In this document: positions 11,901 to 26,763 of the stretch, piece by piece | How the letters are laid out: each line of letters starts with the position of its first letter | How positions within the stretch are numbered: position 1 is the first letter of the stretch | NCBI GenBank assembly: GCA_010015655.1 | Contig: ML976677.1 | Location: 371,186 to 435,185 of the forward strand | Source: Bimuria novae-zelandiae CBS 107.79 | Lineage: Eukaryota > Ascomycota > Dothideomycetes > Pleosporales > Didymosphaeriaceae | Length of the DNA stretch: 64,000 bases | Direction of reading: 5' to 3' | Program-made: the position numbers and the translations under genes | Notes under the pieces: model-generated | Database searches by the model: none | The model's input: only the letters and a program-made list of their open reading frames with translations | What the model was told of the DNA's origin: nothing

Positions 11901-14494
11901 TGTGGCCGACACCGGCTATTCCAGCATGGCGGACACGCACCTTAACGTGGAGAAGACGCCAACGGCCGAGCCCTCATCACCCACGCCCGTGGAGGCGCAG
12001 GAGGCGCTGCCCTCTGAAGCAGCCGAGCAGGTCGCCGACGAGGAGCGCGCGAAGGCGGTGCAGCAGGTGCAGAAGCGCTATCGCGTCATCGAGGAGCTCT
12101 GCAAGACGGAGCACAGCTTCTGTGTCGACATGATGGTCGCGCACCAGATCTTCGAGGGCACATCCAAGGAGATCTTAACCGACGAGGAGCGCAAGCTGCT
12201 GTTTAGCAACTGCAAGGACCTGGAGAACTTCTCGCACAACCTCTGGAAGTCGCTCAAAGATGCCATCCGGCCCATCGTCAACCAAACCCCGCCGGATGAA
12301 GCCGGTGAGCAGCCATACGATGAGTTCGTTCACTGCACGCCCGAGAACGATGCTCAAGTCCGCGTCGGTGAGGTCATGCTGGCTTTCGCACCTCGCATGG
12401 AGCGCATATACACGACCTACTACCTCAACTACGACGAGGCTTCAAAGTTCATCAAGGCGAACGAGCAAAACCCCGAGCTGCTGGGCTGGGTCATGGCCTG
12501 CTTCCAGCACTGTCCCAATCTCACCACTGCCTGGAATCTCGAATCGCTTCTTATAAAGCCCGTGCAGCGCCTGCTTCGATACCCGCTTCTATTGAACGAG
12601 CTACTCAAGAACACCCTCCCTGACCATCCCGATCTGGAAACACTCAAGCAGGCCAGTGAAGCCATCACCAGCATCGCTACGCGTATCGACACGGCGAAGA
12701 AGCGGCAAGAGACACTACGCGCAGCGACGTCAGAAGGCAAGAAGCAAAAAGGGAAGAGCGCAAGTGAGCGCAACGTGAAGTCTATCGTCAAGGCTTTTAG
12801 ATGGAGCAAGGAGAAGGCGAAGACGTTGCAGGAAGCCGCCCTCATATTCGAGGACCAGGAGTACAATCAGGTCACGCAAAAGTTCGGCGGCCACTTCTTC
12901 CAGATCCAGATCGTCATCTCAGACATTGAGACGTACTTGCAGTGCATGACCGAGTCGACAGTACAGCTGAACAGCGTGATGCTGGGGTTTATCACCGTCT
13001 CGGAGACGGGTCCTTCAGCAAATGCGGAAATGGAGAGCACTTGGCGACGATGGGCCATGGCACACCTCGATCTCCAGAACAAAGCCCTGGAGGAGCACGT
13101 AAGTCGTTCCTGATTCGTACTGTTTGATCCAACTAACGCACTTGTAGAAAACTGCCGTCAGGGACCGTGTCATGAAGCCCATCTCCACTGTGTGGGACCA
13201 GTGGGTAGGCCCGCAGAAACTCATGGAGCAGCGCAAGAAGCTCCTGATCCAGTACGCCAAATACAAGCAAGCTATGGACCGCAAGGAGAAGGTCGACCCT
13301 AAGCTGGAGGAGACTGCCAAGAGCTTCCTCACCATCAACGACTCGCTCAAGCAGGAACTTCCGGCGCTGTACGAGCTTACCAAGAGGGTCATCCGCCTCT
13401 GCTCGACCATTTTCATCGGCCTGTCAAAGGACTGGTATAAGACGTGCTCCAAGAAGGTGCTCCCGCTTCTTGAAGTCGAGCCTCAGCACACAACATCCAT
13501 CAGCTACGACTTCAAGACGTACCAAGAGCGGTTCAGGTCTGATTTCCGCCAGATGGAGCTGGCTGCCAAGTCTCTGGCTATCATCAACCACGAGCTCATC
13601 AACAGTCTCAGCAACTACATAAGTCCCATTCCCTTGGCTGATGATGCTTCCTCGCGCAAGTCTTCGTCTCGTCGCACGGAGTCTATCGGTAGCGAGATGT
13701 CCATCATGCGCGGACGCGAGCGCAACAGCGGCGGGTACAACAGCTCGCGCTCCGGCATGCATTCCTTTGAGGGCCCTCCGCGCTCCTCACCCGCTGGGGC
13801 CTACGGCGCTGGCTCCGCTCCACCTATCAGCTTCAACAACCACTCCACCGCTACATCGAGCGCCTCCTCCTCCATGTACCGCGAGCGTCAAAGCCACGAC
13901 CGCAGCGCCCCTCCGCAAGCTCCAGGTTCCTACACGAGCGAGTCCACCGTGACCGGCGGCCGCAATTCCAGCTCCGCCGCCCGGGGCGGGGCCTGGATCA
14001 GCGCCAACATGGGCTTCGACGGCTCCTTCGACCTCGACCCACACTCCACCGCCTTCGCGGTCCCCGCCTCCATCGGCGCCTCCTTCCTCGCGCCGACCCT
14101 CACGCGCTCCACAGCCTCTTCCTCGCACTCGCAGCAGCCCTCGCAACCCCCCTCCACTAGCCGCTCACAACCGGGCTCCTCACGCACCTCGGGCGTCTTC
14201 AACTCCGCACTCCCCATGTCAACCCGCAATTCCGCGGAGGAGCTCCCAGCCACACCCTCCGACCCCGACGAGCCCGAAGTACTCTTCCTGGCCGCCAGTC
14301 TATTCGAGTTCAACATCGCGCACGATCGGCGCGAGGGCGGCATTCCTTATCTGGTCTACGTGCCTGGTGAGATCTTCGATGTTATCGGCATGAAGGGCGA
14401 GCTGTGGTTAGCGCGGAATCAGGATGATCCGTTGAGGACGGTCGGGTGGATCTGGGAGAAGCATTTCGCGAGGATATTACCTGAGGACGCGTGA
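8995..14494 (+). CDS. RhoGEF with DH, BAR and SH3-like domains (Tuba/Gef1 type)
   Basis: A predicted 1,816-residue protein in two exons, 8995-13098 and 13148-14494. The single 49-nt intron has a GTAAGT donor, a CTAAC branch site and a TAG acceptor and keeps the frame. The first thousand residues are Ser/Pro-rich and probably disordered. A Dbl-homology domain starts near residue 1025 (RYRVIEELCKTEHSF) and includes the typical LLIKPVQRLLRYPLLLNELL helix, the GTPase-contacting part of Rho/Cdc42 exchange factors. It is followed by a BAR-like helical region for membrane curvature, a Ser-rich linker, and a C-terminal SH3-like segment (LFEFNIAHDRREGGIPYLVY to GWIWEKHF). DH-BAR-SH3 order matches animal Tuba and resembles fission yeast Gef1, which act on Cdc42 in polarity and septation. 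The precise GTPase target is inference. Confidence 0.92.
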
Positions 14495-15099
14495 TTGGCC
14501 CCTTTTTTCCTCTTTCTGGCCGTTGAGGACGGAGACGGTGTGTGGGGAATCGTTTTCCAAAAGGCGTAGATTAGTCTTGAGTTTTTTTCTTTATGTAGGC
14601 GTTTACAGCACGCGTGCTCTGCGTGAAGGGTTTTCTTGCGGGTGCTGTGAGATGGATGATACCTTTGGGACATGGCGCTGGGTTGTACCCTCCTGGCTGG
14701 GCTACTTTTTCAGGGTCTGGGCATAATTACGGATGCATCATGAGGTGACGATTTGGGCATGGGCTTCTTTGTACAGTATAATAGAGCGATGAGCGGAATG
14801 AGACGAGTGCCTTCTCGTCGAAATCGTTTGATGGGTGTGATGTGAAGTGTGATGTGTGGTCTGAGAGTTGAGGTGAAGGATGCGGAACTGGAGGAGGCGT
14901 GTGGGGAGTGTTGTGGTGTAAGTAGCACGCCGTGAAGATTGAGAGATCGTGGTGCAGGCTAAAGAGCTGATGATGGAAGGTATGAAGGAGAGAGCACCTC
15001 TTTCGCTTAAGGATTTCCTTACCCAGCGATACTTTCGTTTTTTGCTAATCGCGATGCTGGACCGAAGTGTCACGCGGATAGTCGCGTTGGATTGGACTA
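14495..15099. other. intergenic, no gene seen
   Basis: This lies between the RhoGEF stop and the tail of the broken secreted-protein gene on the other strand. Minus-strand frames here are Thr/Ser/His-rich without any domain. It probably contains the two 3' ends. Confidence 0.45.
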
Positions 15100-15302
15100 T
15101 TAACGTAGCCGCGTCGTGATCGAGGGCAGAAGCTCCACTGTGTGGCCGCTGTGTGTCACATGTCCTATTAAGGCCGATGAATCCCAAGCATCCCCATCCA
15201 AGCCTCCACCAGAGTGATCCACATAAGAAGACCCCGTCTCCCTAGACGCAGTGGTCGCACTCACCAGCATCGTAGGCGTCCGCTTCCTGTGTCCCGAGTA
15301 CG

Positions 15303-15468
15303 GAGCTTTTGGGTGTTGAGGATCGATTGGTACGATCCAGGGGAAAGGACCCGGCTTCCTTGAGGTAGCCGGCTTGTTAATTTTCTAGTCCGGAGCCTTG
15401 GTGTGTTGCGGGTCGATTGGTACAATCCAGCTAAAACGACCCGTCGCGTGCGAGGGGGCCGGCTTGTT
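15303..15468. repeat. tandem duplication, about 88-bp unit
   Basis: Two adjacent diverged copies begin at about 15303 and 15392. Both contain a GTCGATTGGTAC-like core and end in GCCGGCTTGTT. On the minus strand they encode repeated WIVPIDPQH blocks in the tail of the broken secreted-protein gene. A TAG lies between the copies. Confidence 0.7.
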
Positions 15469-15601
15469 GTGACCTTCGGGCTGAGCGACGGTGGGTTGGG
15501 ACGGCTTGGTGGCGGATGTGTGATCAGCGGCGGATGCGTACACAGTTATGAGGGAGTGTGGACGGCTCGGGGAAGTGTGTGTACTCAGGGACTGTGTGTT
15601 G

Positions 15602-15900
15602 GGGGCTGATTGGTGAAGCCACGTCGAGAGGGGCACTGGAAGCCGACGAGCCTGAGGTGGCTGGATTGTTGACGTCTGTGTACACGGTGACGTTTGAATA
15701 CACGGTGACGTTTTGATAGGGGCCGATTGATGAGGTCCTGTCGAGAGAGGTACTGGAAGCCCAAGAGCCTGAGGTGACCGGATTGTTGGAGTGTGTGTAC
15801 ACGGTGACGTTTGCGTACACGGTGACGGCGTGTTGGGGCCCGATTGGTGAGGTGCCGTTGAAGCCACTGGAAGCCGGTGCTCCCAGGGTGCTTGAGCCAC
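15602..15900. repeat. tandem repeat, about 117-bp unit, 2.5 copies
   Basis: Units start near 15602, 15720 and 15838 (the last partial), each with two copies of a TACACGGTGACG core. On the minus strand one unit encodes about 39 residues containing NVTVY twice. The unit is a multiple of three, so two of the minus-strand frames stay open through the array. Confidence 0.75.
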
Positions 15901-16477
15901 CGACGTCTGAATTCGAAGCGTTAGATGAAGAGTTGGCGGTCGCAGGGTCGAAGAATGAGCCGGCAAGATTGATACGCTCCCTGTTCAATCCAGATTCGAT
16001 GTCTTGCGACACGCCCATCTCCCACTTGCTGAAGTCGGTGTTGGTGATGTCCCAACAATTTTTCCAGATATTAGCAATGTACATCAGCTCGCCCATGTTC
16101 TTAATGCCAGTGTTGATCCACGAGGTGTCAATCTGGAAGCGGCCTGGAAGATCGATGCCCGCAAAGATGTCGACCCGGAGGTTTACTTCGACGCCGAATG
16201 CACGCTTGAAAAGCCCACCTTTCTCGCATTTCTTGTCGACGTCTGCGGGTACTAGTTAGTGATGAACTTTGCCAGCGGAAGCTGGGATCGCGGATCTTGG
16301 GTACAAACCTCCTTTGGTGTAGACTTTCAACTCGACGCTCGGTATCTCAGCTCTGGCTCTGAGACCAATTTTCAGTTCAGGTGTGAGGCTTTCTGGCCAT
16401 TCTGGCCATTTGCCTCCGCGAGAATCAGGTCGCTGAAGCTGCTTAGACCTGCGTTCGCCGCCTTCTCCACCTTCTGC

Positions 16478-16580
16478 TCCACCACTGCCTGCCTCACTAC
16501 TATTGCCTGCCTTACTACTATTGCCTGCCTTACTACTACTACCTGCCTCACTACTACTGCCTGCCTCACCACCCCTGCCT
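16478..16580. repeat. short tandem repeat encoding Ser-Ala-Gly units
   Basis: Repeats of CTGCCT(C/T)ACTACTA of about 21 bp encode SSKAGN/SSEAGS units on the minus strand. This is a low-complexity linker in the broken secreted-protein gene. Confidence 0.7.
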
Positions 16581-18582
16581 GTTTCAATACCACTGCTTGT
16601 TTCACCGCCTCCCACTGCGGCACCGCCTTTGTCTTTTGCAGGGTTGTCTCTACCTACACCGAAGTTGATCAAAGCGCCGGGCCGATTCCCAATGTCTGAT
16701 TGAACTCCAGGTCTTTCGTATGGAAGTTGGGCTTCTTCCACTTCACGGTGCCGTTGAATGGGTGCTTGCAGGGTTCCCCGTTCTTGCGCGCATATCCAGC
16801 GACAGAACTCTTCGGCACAGTGATGTCAACACCTGGGGTGGTGCTACGTTCGCAATCAGCGCAACTGTCCCAAAGCTCACTTCAAGTGCGGTCAACCCAC
16901 AAGTTCAGTGTGGCCTTGACCGTATCAGAAAACTAGACCGCGAGACCAGCACCGAATGCCATGCCAAAACCGTTGACCTGTTAATACACGTTAGTATGCA
17001 TTGTAGAACCGCTCGATATCACATACACCTAGCAGAGTATTGATTTTCGTCCCGTCATTTTTCCCGTCAACAGCATCGTATTGGAAGAGGCCTTGGCCGA
17101 GTAGGGGACCGACACTGCAACCATAGTCCCCGGGCATAGGCCACAGCCAGACAATACAGAAGCCCACAACGCCTACTTGATACACGAACTCGGCCTGCAG
17201 CGCCACATACAAGTCCTTCATAGCTTTGTTTTCGACGTAGAAGTCTTCTACTGCTTCCGCTACTAGGTCTGTGACATCCGAGTCCCCGGACAATAGATGC
17301 TCTGCCGCACTGGCGATATTGAATTTGACGACGGCAGTAATCTCAAGGTGGACTGTCGCCACGGAGTCCACGAACGTTGCAGTCGGCCAGATAGCCCCGG
17401 GATCACTGCCGTCGAGGACCTTCACTCTGCTCTTTGGGGGGTCGAGAGACGCCTGGTCGAGGTTCTTGTCGAAGTCAATGGTCCATGTCTTGTTGAAGTC
17501 GGGACTCAACCCCTCTTCTATCTTGCCCAGGCCTTCGTGGGCCAAATGTTCAACACCTTGTTCTAAATCTTCAATGGGATTTCCACCCCTGGATAATATC
17601 CTTTCCAAATTTTCTTTCAAGGCACCCAACTGGCGTCTCGATAGCTCTGCTGAAACACCATGCCTCAGTCGCGGCATAATGTAGAAACGTTCCGTAGAAT
17701 TCCAGTCCTTCAGTGCGTCGATAGAGCTGGTATGGATCGTGAAGCTTTGAGCGAACTCCGCCTCGTACGAACCGAAGCGCAGGTCTGCCGCTGTGATCTT
17801 CATGGAAAGATTCTTGTCGTCGAAGTGTGTGTCTTCGGATCTGCACTTTGCTCTGGTGACTGCAAAGGTTAGGTAAGGGAAACAAACTCACCAGTACACC
17901 GATCGTAAAAATTGCACCTTCATGACAAGACTCATCCTCAACAGTGAAGAGTATTCCAGGATCCCGCCACTCCCGCTTCGCGGCATGGTACATGTGTTCA
18001 TGTCGGAAGTCGAGATTCAAAGAAGACCGTGTGTCGTCGTGCACTTCATACTTGGTGCAAAGTGCTCGCTGGTTTAGTAGAAGATCATGGGTTTGGAGGT
18101 CCTCGAAGTTGATGTAGGAACGGTTGCCGTGGGAGTATTGGAAGGTGCGGATTTTACCATCGGCGGCTGTATCTGTCGTCAGCATCATGCCATCACAATG
18201 AAGGTTGGATAAGACATACGGAAATGCCAGTGAAGGGTTATCTCGCTTCTGGGAGACAAAAGTTCGAGTTGCGCGTCGCGCTTACCAAGGTGGTGATGCT
18301 CAATGCGTACAAGAGGCATTGCTCTCCTTCATGTATACCGTTCAGATGGCCTTCGACAGCGTGCTGAGATGTGATGCCGGCGGGCTCATCGTGATAGAAA
18401 GGATCATCGCTGATCTCATCGTGGTAGGACTCATTGCGTTAGGGAGGACCACCGTGATAGGAAGTACCTTTGCCGGCTACAGTTATCGGATTTGCCGTGC
18501 CGGCAACGGCGTGAAATGAATATGTGGATAGGAAGAGCAGCAAACCAAGGAAGAACCATCGTAGGTTCTCCAACCGTGACAT

Positions 18583-19697
18583 TTTGTTCCTAGAGTAACG
18601 AGCCTGAATAACAGGTGGGACCGAGAAGAGAATAACGCAGTAATCCATAGGCGACGCTTCTGATACAGAATCAATATTGCGGGCAAAGCCTTTCCCTTGC
18701 GCATCGCATTGTAGCGCACTTTTCCACTACAAACTAGCCTGTCGATCGCCGCGAACGTGACTTTCGACTTTGAAGTGTCAAGTCTCATCATCCACAGTGT
18801 CGTGCTTGTTGAGTTAAATAGCGTACTTCCCCTCCCCACATTCCCATGGTTTGCATAACGGCCATGCTAGCGCGGCTCTGCCAACGGTGCTGCAGCGGTA
18901 CCCTATCTAGACCCACCCAAATCACAGCCAACCCAGGCTTTCGCCCTGTCATCCCAAATCCCCAGATCTTCACTAAATCTGACACTCCAACGGTCCCCCA
19001 TAAGTCCGTAACGCAGACTCTCCCCACTCCCCCGCTCGCGCTTCGCAATACCACACCCAAAGCACTACCCTCCACCTACCACTCCTTCAGCGGAAACGTC
19101 CTATCATTCAGATTAAACACACAACTGAGCTCCCTCACTGCGTCAGCACTCCTGGAAGGAAGTCCAGGCGTGGTTCTTATTACTGAATTTAGATCAACAA
19201 ACCCACACCGATAGCTCCGCGCCTAATCACCGCAAACGTATTGCTATCCAGACCACCTTCTAAACCTTATCAGCACTAAGGATAGCACCACCACACACCA
19301 CTTTCCCTCCTCGCCGTCCAACACCGTCCTCTGCACCTCACCCATCCGCCCGGTCCACCACGTAAAACCAAGCTCACGCCTCGCTCCGCTGCCCACCAGG
19401 CGCGCTCCTACTGCACATTTGCCGACCCCTTCATTTCCCCTTCCCCTTCTCAGTCCCAAGAAACACCACGAGCCCAACCTTGGAAGTTCATGTCTACATC
19501 CTCATATAACGCATATGCGAAGGGGCACGCAGTTAGCCTGCCTGCACGCAGGGGATGGGGTACTTTATACGGTACCCCAGCTTCGGCAGTACACAGCAAG
19601 AAAGAAACGACGCTTTGATATCGCATCGGAGCTTCCACTTGATCTTTGGGGCTCCATCGTTCCATGTAGTCTATGGTACCTCCTCCCTCACGCTCCC
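18583..19697. other. intergenic, no gene seen
   Basis: About 1.1 kb between the broken secreted-protein gene start and the alpha-glucosidase stop. Several short open frames exist on both strands, but none has a domain, a signal peptide or a neighbouring exon. C/A-rich composition dominates 18.9-19.45 kb. Confidence 0.45.
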
Positions 19698-22664
<2,967 letters not shown>

Positions 22665-24335
22665 ATGTCTCGACGCGCCAGCATCGCCGTCGACGGCGAA
22701 CAGCAACGCCGCATGTCCCTCGCCAACGCCGACATCGCGCAGCTCACCTCTGATGCGACCAAGGCGACCAAAGCGGAGCAGAAGATGACGCTGGCCGAGG
22801 GCATCCGACTCTACCCCAAGGCAATCGCGTGGTCCGTCCTGCTCAGCGGCGCCATCATCATGGAAGGCTACGACATCAACCTGATCTCGAACCTGCAGGC
22901 CGTGCCCGCCTTCAAGCGCAAATTCGGCGTCCAGCTCGCAGACGGGTCCTACGAGGTGACGGCGGCATGGCAGTCTGGGCTCACCAACGGCGCGTACGTG
23001 GGCGAGATCCTCGGGCTGATGGTCAACGGGTGGATCGCGGAGAAGTACGGGTTCAAGAAGACGATGATTGGTGCTCTGGTGTCGGTCGCGGCGCTGATAT
23101 TCATCTTGTTCTTCGCCGTCAACGTCGAGATGTTGCTCGTGGGCTTGATCCTGATTGGGATCCCATGGGGCGTCTTCCAGACGCTTACGACGACGTACGC
23201 CGCTGAAGTCACGCCCGTGCCTCTACGTCCGATCTTGACAACGTACGTCAATCTGTGTTGGGTTTTTGGCCAGTTCATTGCATCTGGTGTGCTCAAAGGC
23301 ATGTCGGAGCGCCCGGACCAGTGGGCCTACCGTATTCCGTACGCGCTGCAATGGATCTATCCCGTCCCGCTGATCATAGGCATTGCATTTGCGCCGGAAT
23401 CGCCCTGGTGGCTGGTGAGGAAAGAACGATATGAGGACGCGAAGAAGATGGTACTGCGCCTCGCGTCCCCGGAGAAGAACCCCGATTTCAATGCCGACGA
23501 GACGATCGCCATGTACAAGCACACCAACGAGTTGGAGAAGGCCATCAGCGAGGGCACGACGTACTGGGACTGCTTCAAGGGCACCGATCTACGCCGCACG
23601 GAGATCGCGGCTATGACATGGTTCACGCAGGCATGGTGCGGATCCTCGTTCATGGGCTTCTCCACGTACTTTTTCCAGAATGCCGGGCTGGATACTTCCA
23701 ATGCGTTCAGCATGAGCTTGGGCATCTACGCTATTGGCGCGGTCGGTGTGTTCGTGTCCTGGTGGCTGATGTCGCGCGCAGGACGCCGCACGCTGTACGT
23801 GTGGGGTCTCGCCATTATGTTTGCCCTCCTGCTCATCATCGGTTTCCTCGGCATCGCTCCCGAGGGCAACACCAGCGCCCAGTGGTCCATCGGCGCCATG
23901 CTCATCATCTTCACGTTCGTCTACGATGCTACGGTCGGCCCGGTGTGCTATTGTCTCGTAGCTGAGATCCCGTCATCGCGACTCCGCCAGAAGACGGTCG
24001 TCCTGGCCCGAAACTGGTACAACATCGGCTCTATCATTGGGAACATCATGACGCCGCGTATGCTGAACCCCTCTTCGTGGAACTGGGGCGCAAAGTCCGC
24101 TTTCTTCTGGGCTGGGACTTGCGCCCTCTGCTTCCTTTGGACTTTCTTCCGCCTTCCCGAGCCTAAAGGGCGAACGTATGGCGAACTTGACCTACTTTTT
24201 GAAGGACACATCTCTGCTCGCAAGTTCAGGGACACCGTTGTTCAAGAATTTCAAGAAGAGGAGGTTGTGACGGAGAAGAAGCTCGACGAGAAGACTGCGC
24301 ATCTGGAGCAGATCAACTCCACGCAAAGCAATTGA
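22665..24335 (+). CDS. alpha-glucoside (maltose) H+ symporter, MFS sugar porter
   Basis: A single-exon 556-residue plasma-membrane transporter of the MFS sugar-porter family, of the fungal maltose permease type. The ATG at 22665 has the context CAAAATG; no ATG precedes it in frame. About twelve hydrophobic segments alternate with loops. Sugar-porter signatures are present: YDINLISN in helix 1, GWIAEKYGFKKT after helix 2, PESPWWLVRKER before the long central loop, SRAGRRTLY after helix 8 and PEPKGRTYGELD after helix 12. The N- and C-termini are hydrophilic and cytosolic. Its partner maltase is divergent from the shared promoter and a Zn2Cys6 regulator lies tail-to-tail 195 bp away. Import of maltose for the intracellular maltase is the obvious role; specificity for other alpha-glucosides cannot be read from sequence. 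Confidence 0.95.
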   Translation: MSRRASIAVDGEQQRRMSLANADIAQLTSDATKATKAEQKMTLAEGIRLYPKAIAWSVLLSGAIIMEGYDINLISNLQAVPAFKRKFGVQLADGSYEVTAAWQSGLTNGAYVGEILGLMVNGWIAEKYGFKKTMIGALVSVAALIFILFFAVNVEMLLVGLILIGIPWGVFQTLTTTYAAEVTPVPLRPILTTYVNLCWVFGQFIASGVLKGMSERPDQWAYRIPYALQWIYPVPLIIGIAFAPESPWWLVRKERYEDAKKMVLRLASPEKNPDFNADETIAMYKHTNELEKAISEGTTYWDCFKGTDLRRTEIAAMTWFTQAWCGSSFMGFSTYFFQNAGLDTSNAFSMSLGIYAIGAVGVFVSWWLMSRAGRRTLYVWGLAIMFALLLIIGFLGIAPEGNTSAQWSIGAMLIIFTFVYDATVGPVCYCLVAEIPSSRLRQKTVVLARNWYNIGSIIGNIMTPRMLNPSSWNWGAKSAFFWAGTCALCFLWTFFRLPEPKGRTYGELDLLFEGHISARKFRDTVVQEFQEEEVVTEKKLDEKTAHLEQINSTQSN

Positions 24336-24530
24336 AGATCTGGGAGACTGTGATGGTAACAATCGAAGTTCGCTTTGGTGCGCCTCGTGTTTCAAGTAGA
24401 CCTTTCTGTACATAGAAATGAGCTTTTCTAACTTCAATCGCGATATTGTATGTCTCATGACTCAGCCAGTGACAGATCAACTTTTTAAAGTGTTCGAGTA
24501 GTAGCATTTTCAAGTTTACGTAGAATTTGG

Positions 24531-26377
24531 TTACCCACTCGAAAAGTGCGCCATGGACAACCGCCTCGAAATATGATTCCACGTCGCATGCTGGCTCACC
24601 CCCTGACATGGCTGCATCTGACCCACATACGGCAGCGGCACCAACCCCTGCAACCCCGCAGGATCCACATCCGTGTCCGGACCAATCTTCGACTGCGCGA
24701 CCTGGAACCACGGGTCACTCGTGGGAGACTGCAAGTCGATTGGCAAATTCGGCGAGCTGGTCGTGCTGACCACCTCAGGAAAGAGGCCTCGTAGTCGCTC
24801 CAGCTTCTCCAGTAGGATCCCGCGACGTGTGTCGTCAAGCGTGGGGAACTGGAGCACGAAGTCGAGGATGAAGAGGAAATCGTCGATGCGGAGGGAGGTT
24901 TCCTCGAGCGTCGCGGCGGGGACGTGGATGAGGACGTCGGATATGGTGTCGGTAATTTCGAAGAGCTTCTGGACGATGGAGCTGCCGTGTACCTCGATGT
25001 CGTGGCGCGACATGCTCGTGACTTGTTGGCGAAGGTTTTGTGACAAGCGGACTGGGAATAGTAGGGTCAGACACTCTTTCGAGGATCGGGTAGATAGGAG
25101 CGACTTTGACATTGCTAGGCGCCAGACGAGCGTTCTTAGCCACTCTCGGGTGATGGCAAGGTCGGCACGCTGCATCTAGAGGACGTAAGGTTGGTCAGTG
25201 TATCCCCCTTCCCTGTATGATGAGTCTGACGCACCATTGACAGATTAGCAAGCTCTCGCGCATTGCTTTCTTCATCACCTTCCAGCTCGCGAGATTTCTC
25301 TTCAATCCAGGTGCTGGTGACATTGCCCTGACTCCCAAGCCAGTTCTGGAGAAATTCGGGGTCGAGCAGGCGGAACAGTTTGATGATCTGAATGAAGCCT
25401 TCATGCACCTGGCGTGGTATCGTGGGATCTTCTTCCGGTAGAACGTTGAGCGGTGGCAGCACCACGGTGCGATAGTCCAGGATAGCTGAAAATCTTTCGT
25501 GAATGAACGCTTGCCAATACAGACGTTGTCTTCGCGATCTCTCTGGTTGTGAAAGCTGTGCCATTGTATCCGTGCTGTCGATCCTCAGCAGCTGGACAGC
25601 ACTAATTGAGTCGCGCATGTAGTGGAAGGCTGCGTCAGACGCTGACATACTCATCATGCAGTTGTGTATGAACATGGATTGCATGGCCCGGAAAACAGAG
25701 GAGCGGAAGCTCTTGTAAACGGGCTTCATTGTGGATATCGTGTAGTTAATGAGCGTCTCAATCGTCTGGAGGACTTCTTCCGTCCGTTTGTCGGTTTGCC
25801 GTGTGAGATTCAGTGTGCACGCTCCGAAAGAACATACAAATGAGCGCACTTCTTGGTCCTGGTCCATGGTGTGGATGTAACCTCGGAGCTCCGCTTCTGT
25901 TATGACAGGTTGTACGGGGTATACACCTTCCATGTAGTCAGGGATGAGGTCCAGAAAGAAAGACTGGTCGTATTGAAGGCCTGGCTCAAGAGGCGACGCC
26001 ACTACCTAGTATCAGTCTCGCAAGACAGTTGTGTGACTAGACAGAAGTAGGGCTTTTTAAAGCCATGCAATATACTTACGTCCATCCAACTCTCCCCCAA
26101 ATGGAAGGCTCGCCTGGCGCTGAGGTAAAGCTAATTGTCCCGGGATGGCAGGCAAAAGTGGTGGTGATTTGATGTTCGTACTAGAAGTCTTGTTTTTGTA
26201 CTCGGTGATTATGCGACCTCGCTTGCCCTGTGATCTGGCCTTGTTGGAGATGGAGTAGACGCATCTTAAGCCGAGGTGACTGCACTGCTGGCATCGCTCT
26301 TGCCCATTGCACTTCACTTTTCGGAGTTTACACGCGTCGCAGGCCTTGGAAACTCGCTTTGACTGGGCTGGGTCCAT
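24531..26377 (-). CDS. Zn(II)2Cys6 transcription factor of the maltose cluster
   Basis: A predicted 569-residue nuclear regulator in three exons: 26080-26377, 25235-26001 and 24531-25175. Both introns (78 and 59 nt) keep the frame. The N-terminus carries the binuclear zinc cluster with six Cys in CDACKLRKVKCNGQERCQQC and the following LGLRCVYS, preceded by basic residues, then a basic linker. The rest is a helical middle-homology-type region (from about residue 100). The start is the ATG at 26377 leading into MDPAQSKRVSKACDACK; the open frame upstream of it has no ATG. Its place next to a maltase and a maltose-type permease suggests it is the pathway-specific activator (malR/AmyR-like). That link rests on position only. 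Confidence 0.88.
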
Positions 26378-26763
26378 TGTGTGCAGAACCGAGGAAGGTT
26401 TGTCGTGTGAAAGATGAGGAGCGGGAAGAGGAGGCTCGATGTGCACGAGAAGGGTGTAGCGCGGACCTCAGCCATTGGCTGCATTCGTGTGGAGAAACGA
26501 CGGCCTGGGGAAGGAGCACTAGAGTCGTATAACAGCAGCACCGAGGCATGTTGTATTATTGATGAGTGGTTTTAAACAATATACCTGTAAATTTTCAACA
26601 TATGCGTAGCACCCAATGTTGATTCGTAATTCGTGTGTGAACGGTAATGATCAGTGTATTGATTCGCGTACATTCTCACAAATACAAGCTCCCGCTCAGC
26701 ATGTACATACACGAAGAAACAATCCAAAAAGCGCAGCCACAATCCTTCGCACCCATCTCCCCC
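26378..26763. other. intergenic between regulator promoter and sdhB 3' end
   Basis: About 390 bp with no coding frame of interest. It should hold the promoter of the Zn2Cys6 gene and the sdhB 3' untranslated region, which is AT-rich near 26560-26690. Confidence 0.45.

Larger units (their letters stand above)
15100..18582 (-). pseudogene. decaying gene for a large secreted repeat protein
   Basis: I do not recognise the family. A Met at 18582 opens a clear signal peptide (WFFLGLLLFLSTYSFHAVAG), followed by conserved-looking coding blocks: 17.9-18.19 kb, 17.0-17.80 kb, 16.26-16.94 kb and 15.5-16.25 kb. Plausible introns lie near 17.87 kb, at about 16.98-17.03 kb (GTATGT to CAG, frame kept) and at 16.25-16.31 kb. 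The coding blocks are interrupted by TAA at 18439-18441, TAG at 16933-16935, TGA at 16882-16884 and TAG at 15385-15387; each could come from CAA, CAG or CGA by one C-to-T change. Two frame changes (near 16.68 kb and 15.6 kb) add to the damage. The C-terminal half contains Gly/Ser-rich and NVTVY-rich repeats, suggesting a cell-surface or secreted protein. The alternative is a live gene with more introns than I can see, because the 5' exons are hard to join. Confidence 0.5.

Noticed and set aside
18190..18440. A continuous HDE-rich frame (SYHDEISDDPFYHDE) as a normal exon
   Set aside because: It is preceded in frame by TAA at 18439 and its splice joins to the next exon are out of phase, so I treat it as part of the broken gene rather than a safe exon.
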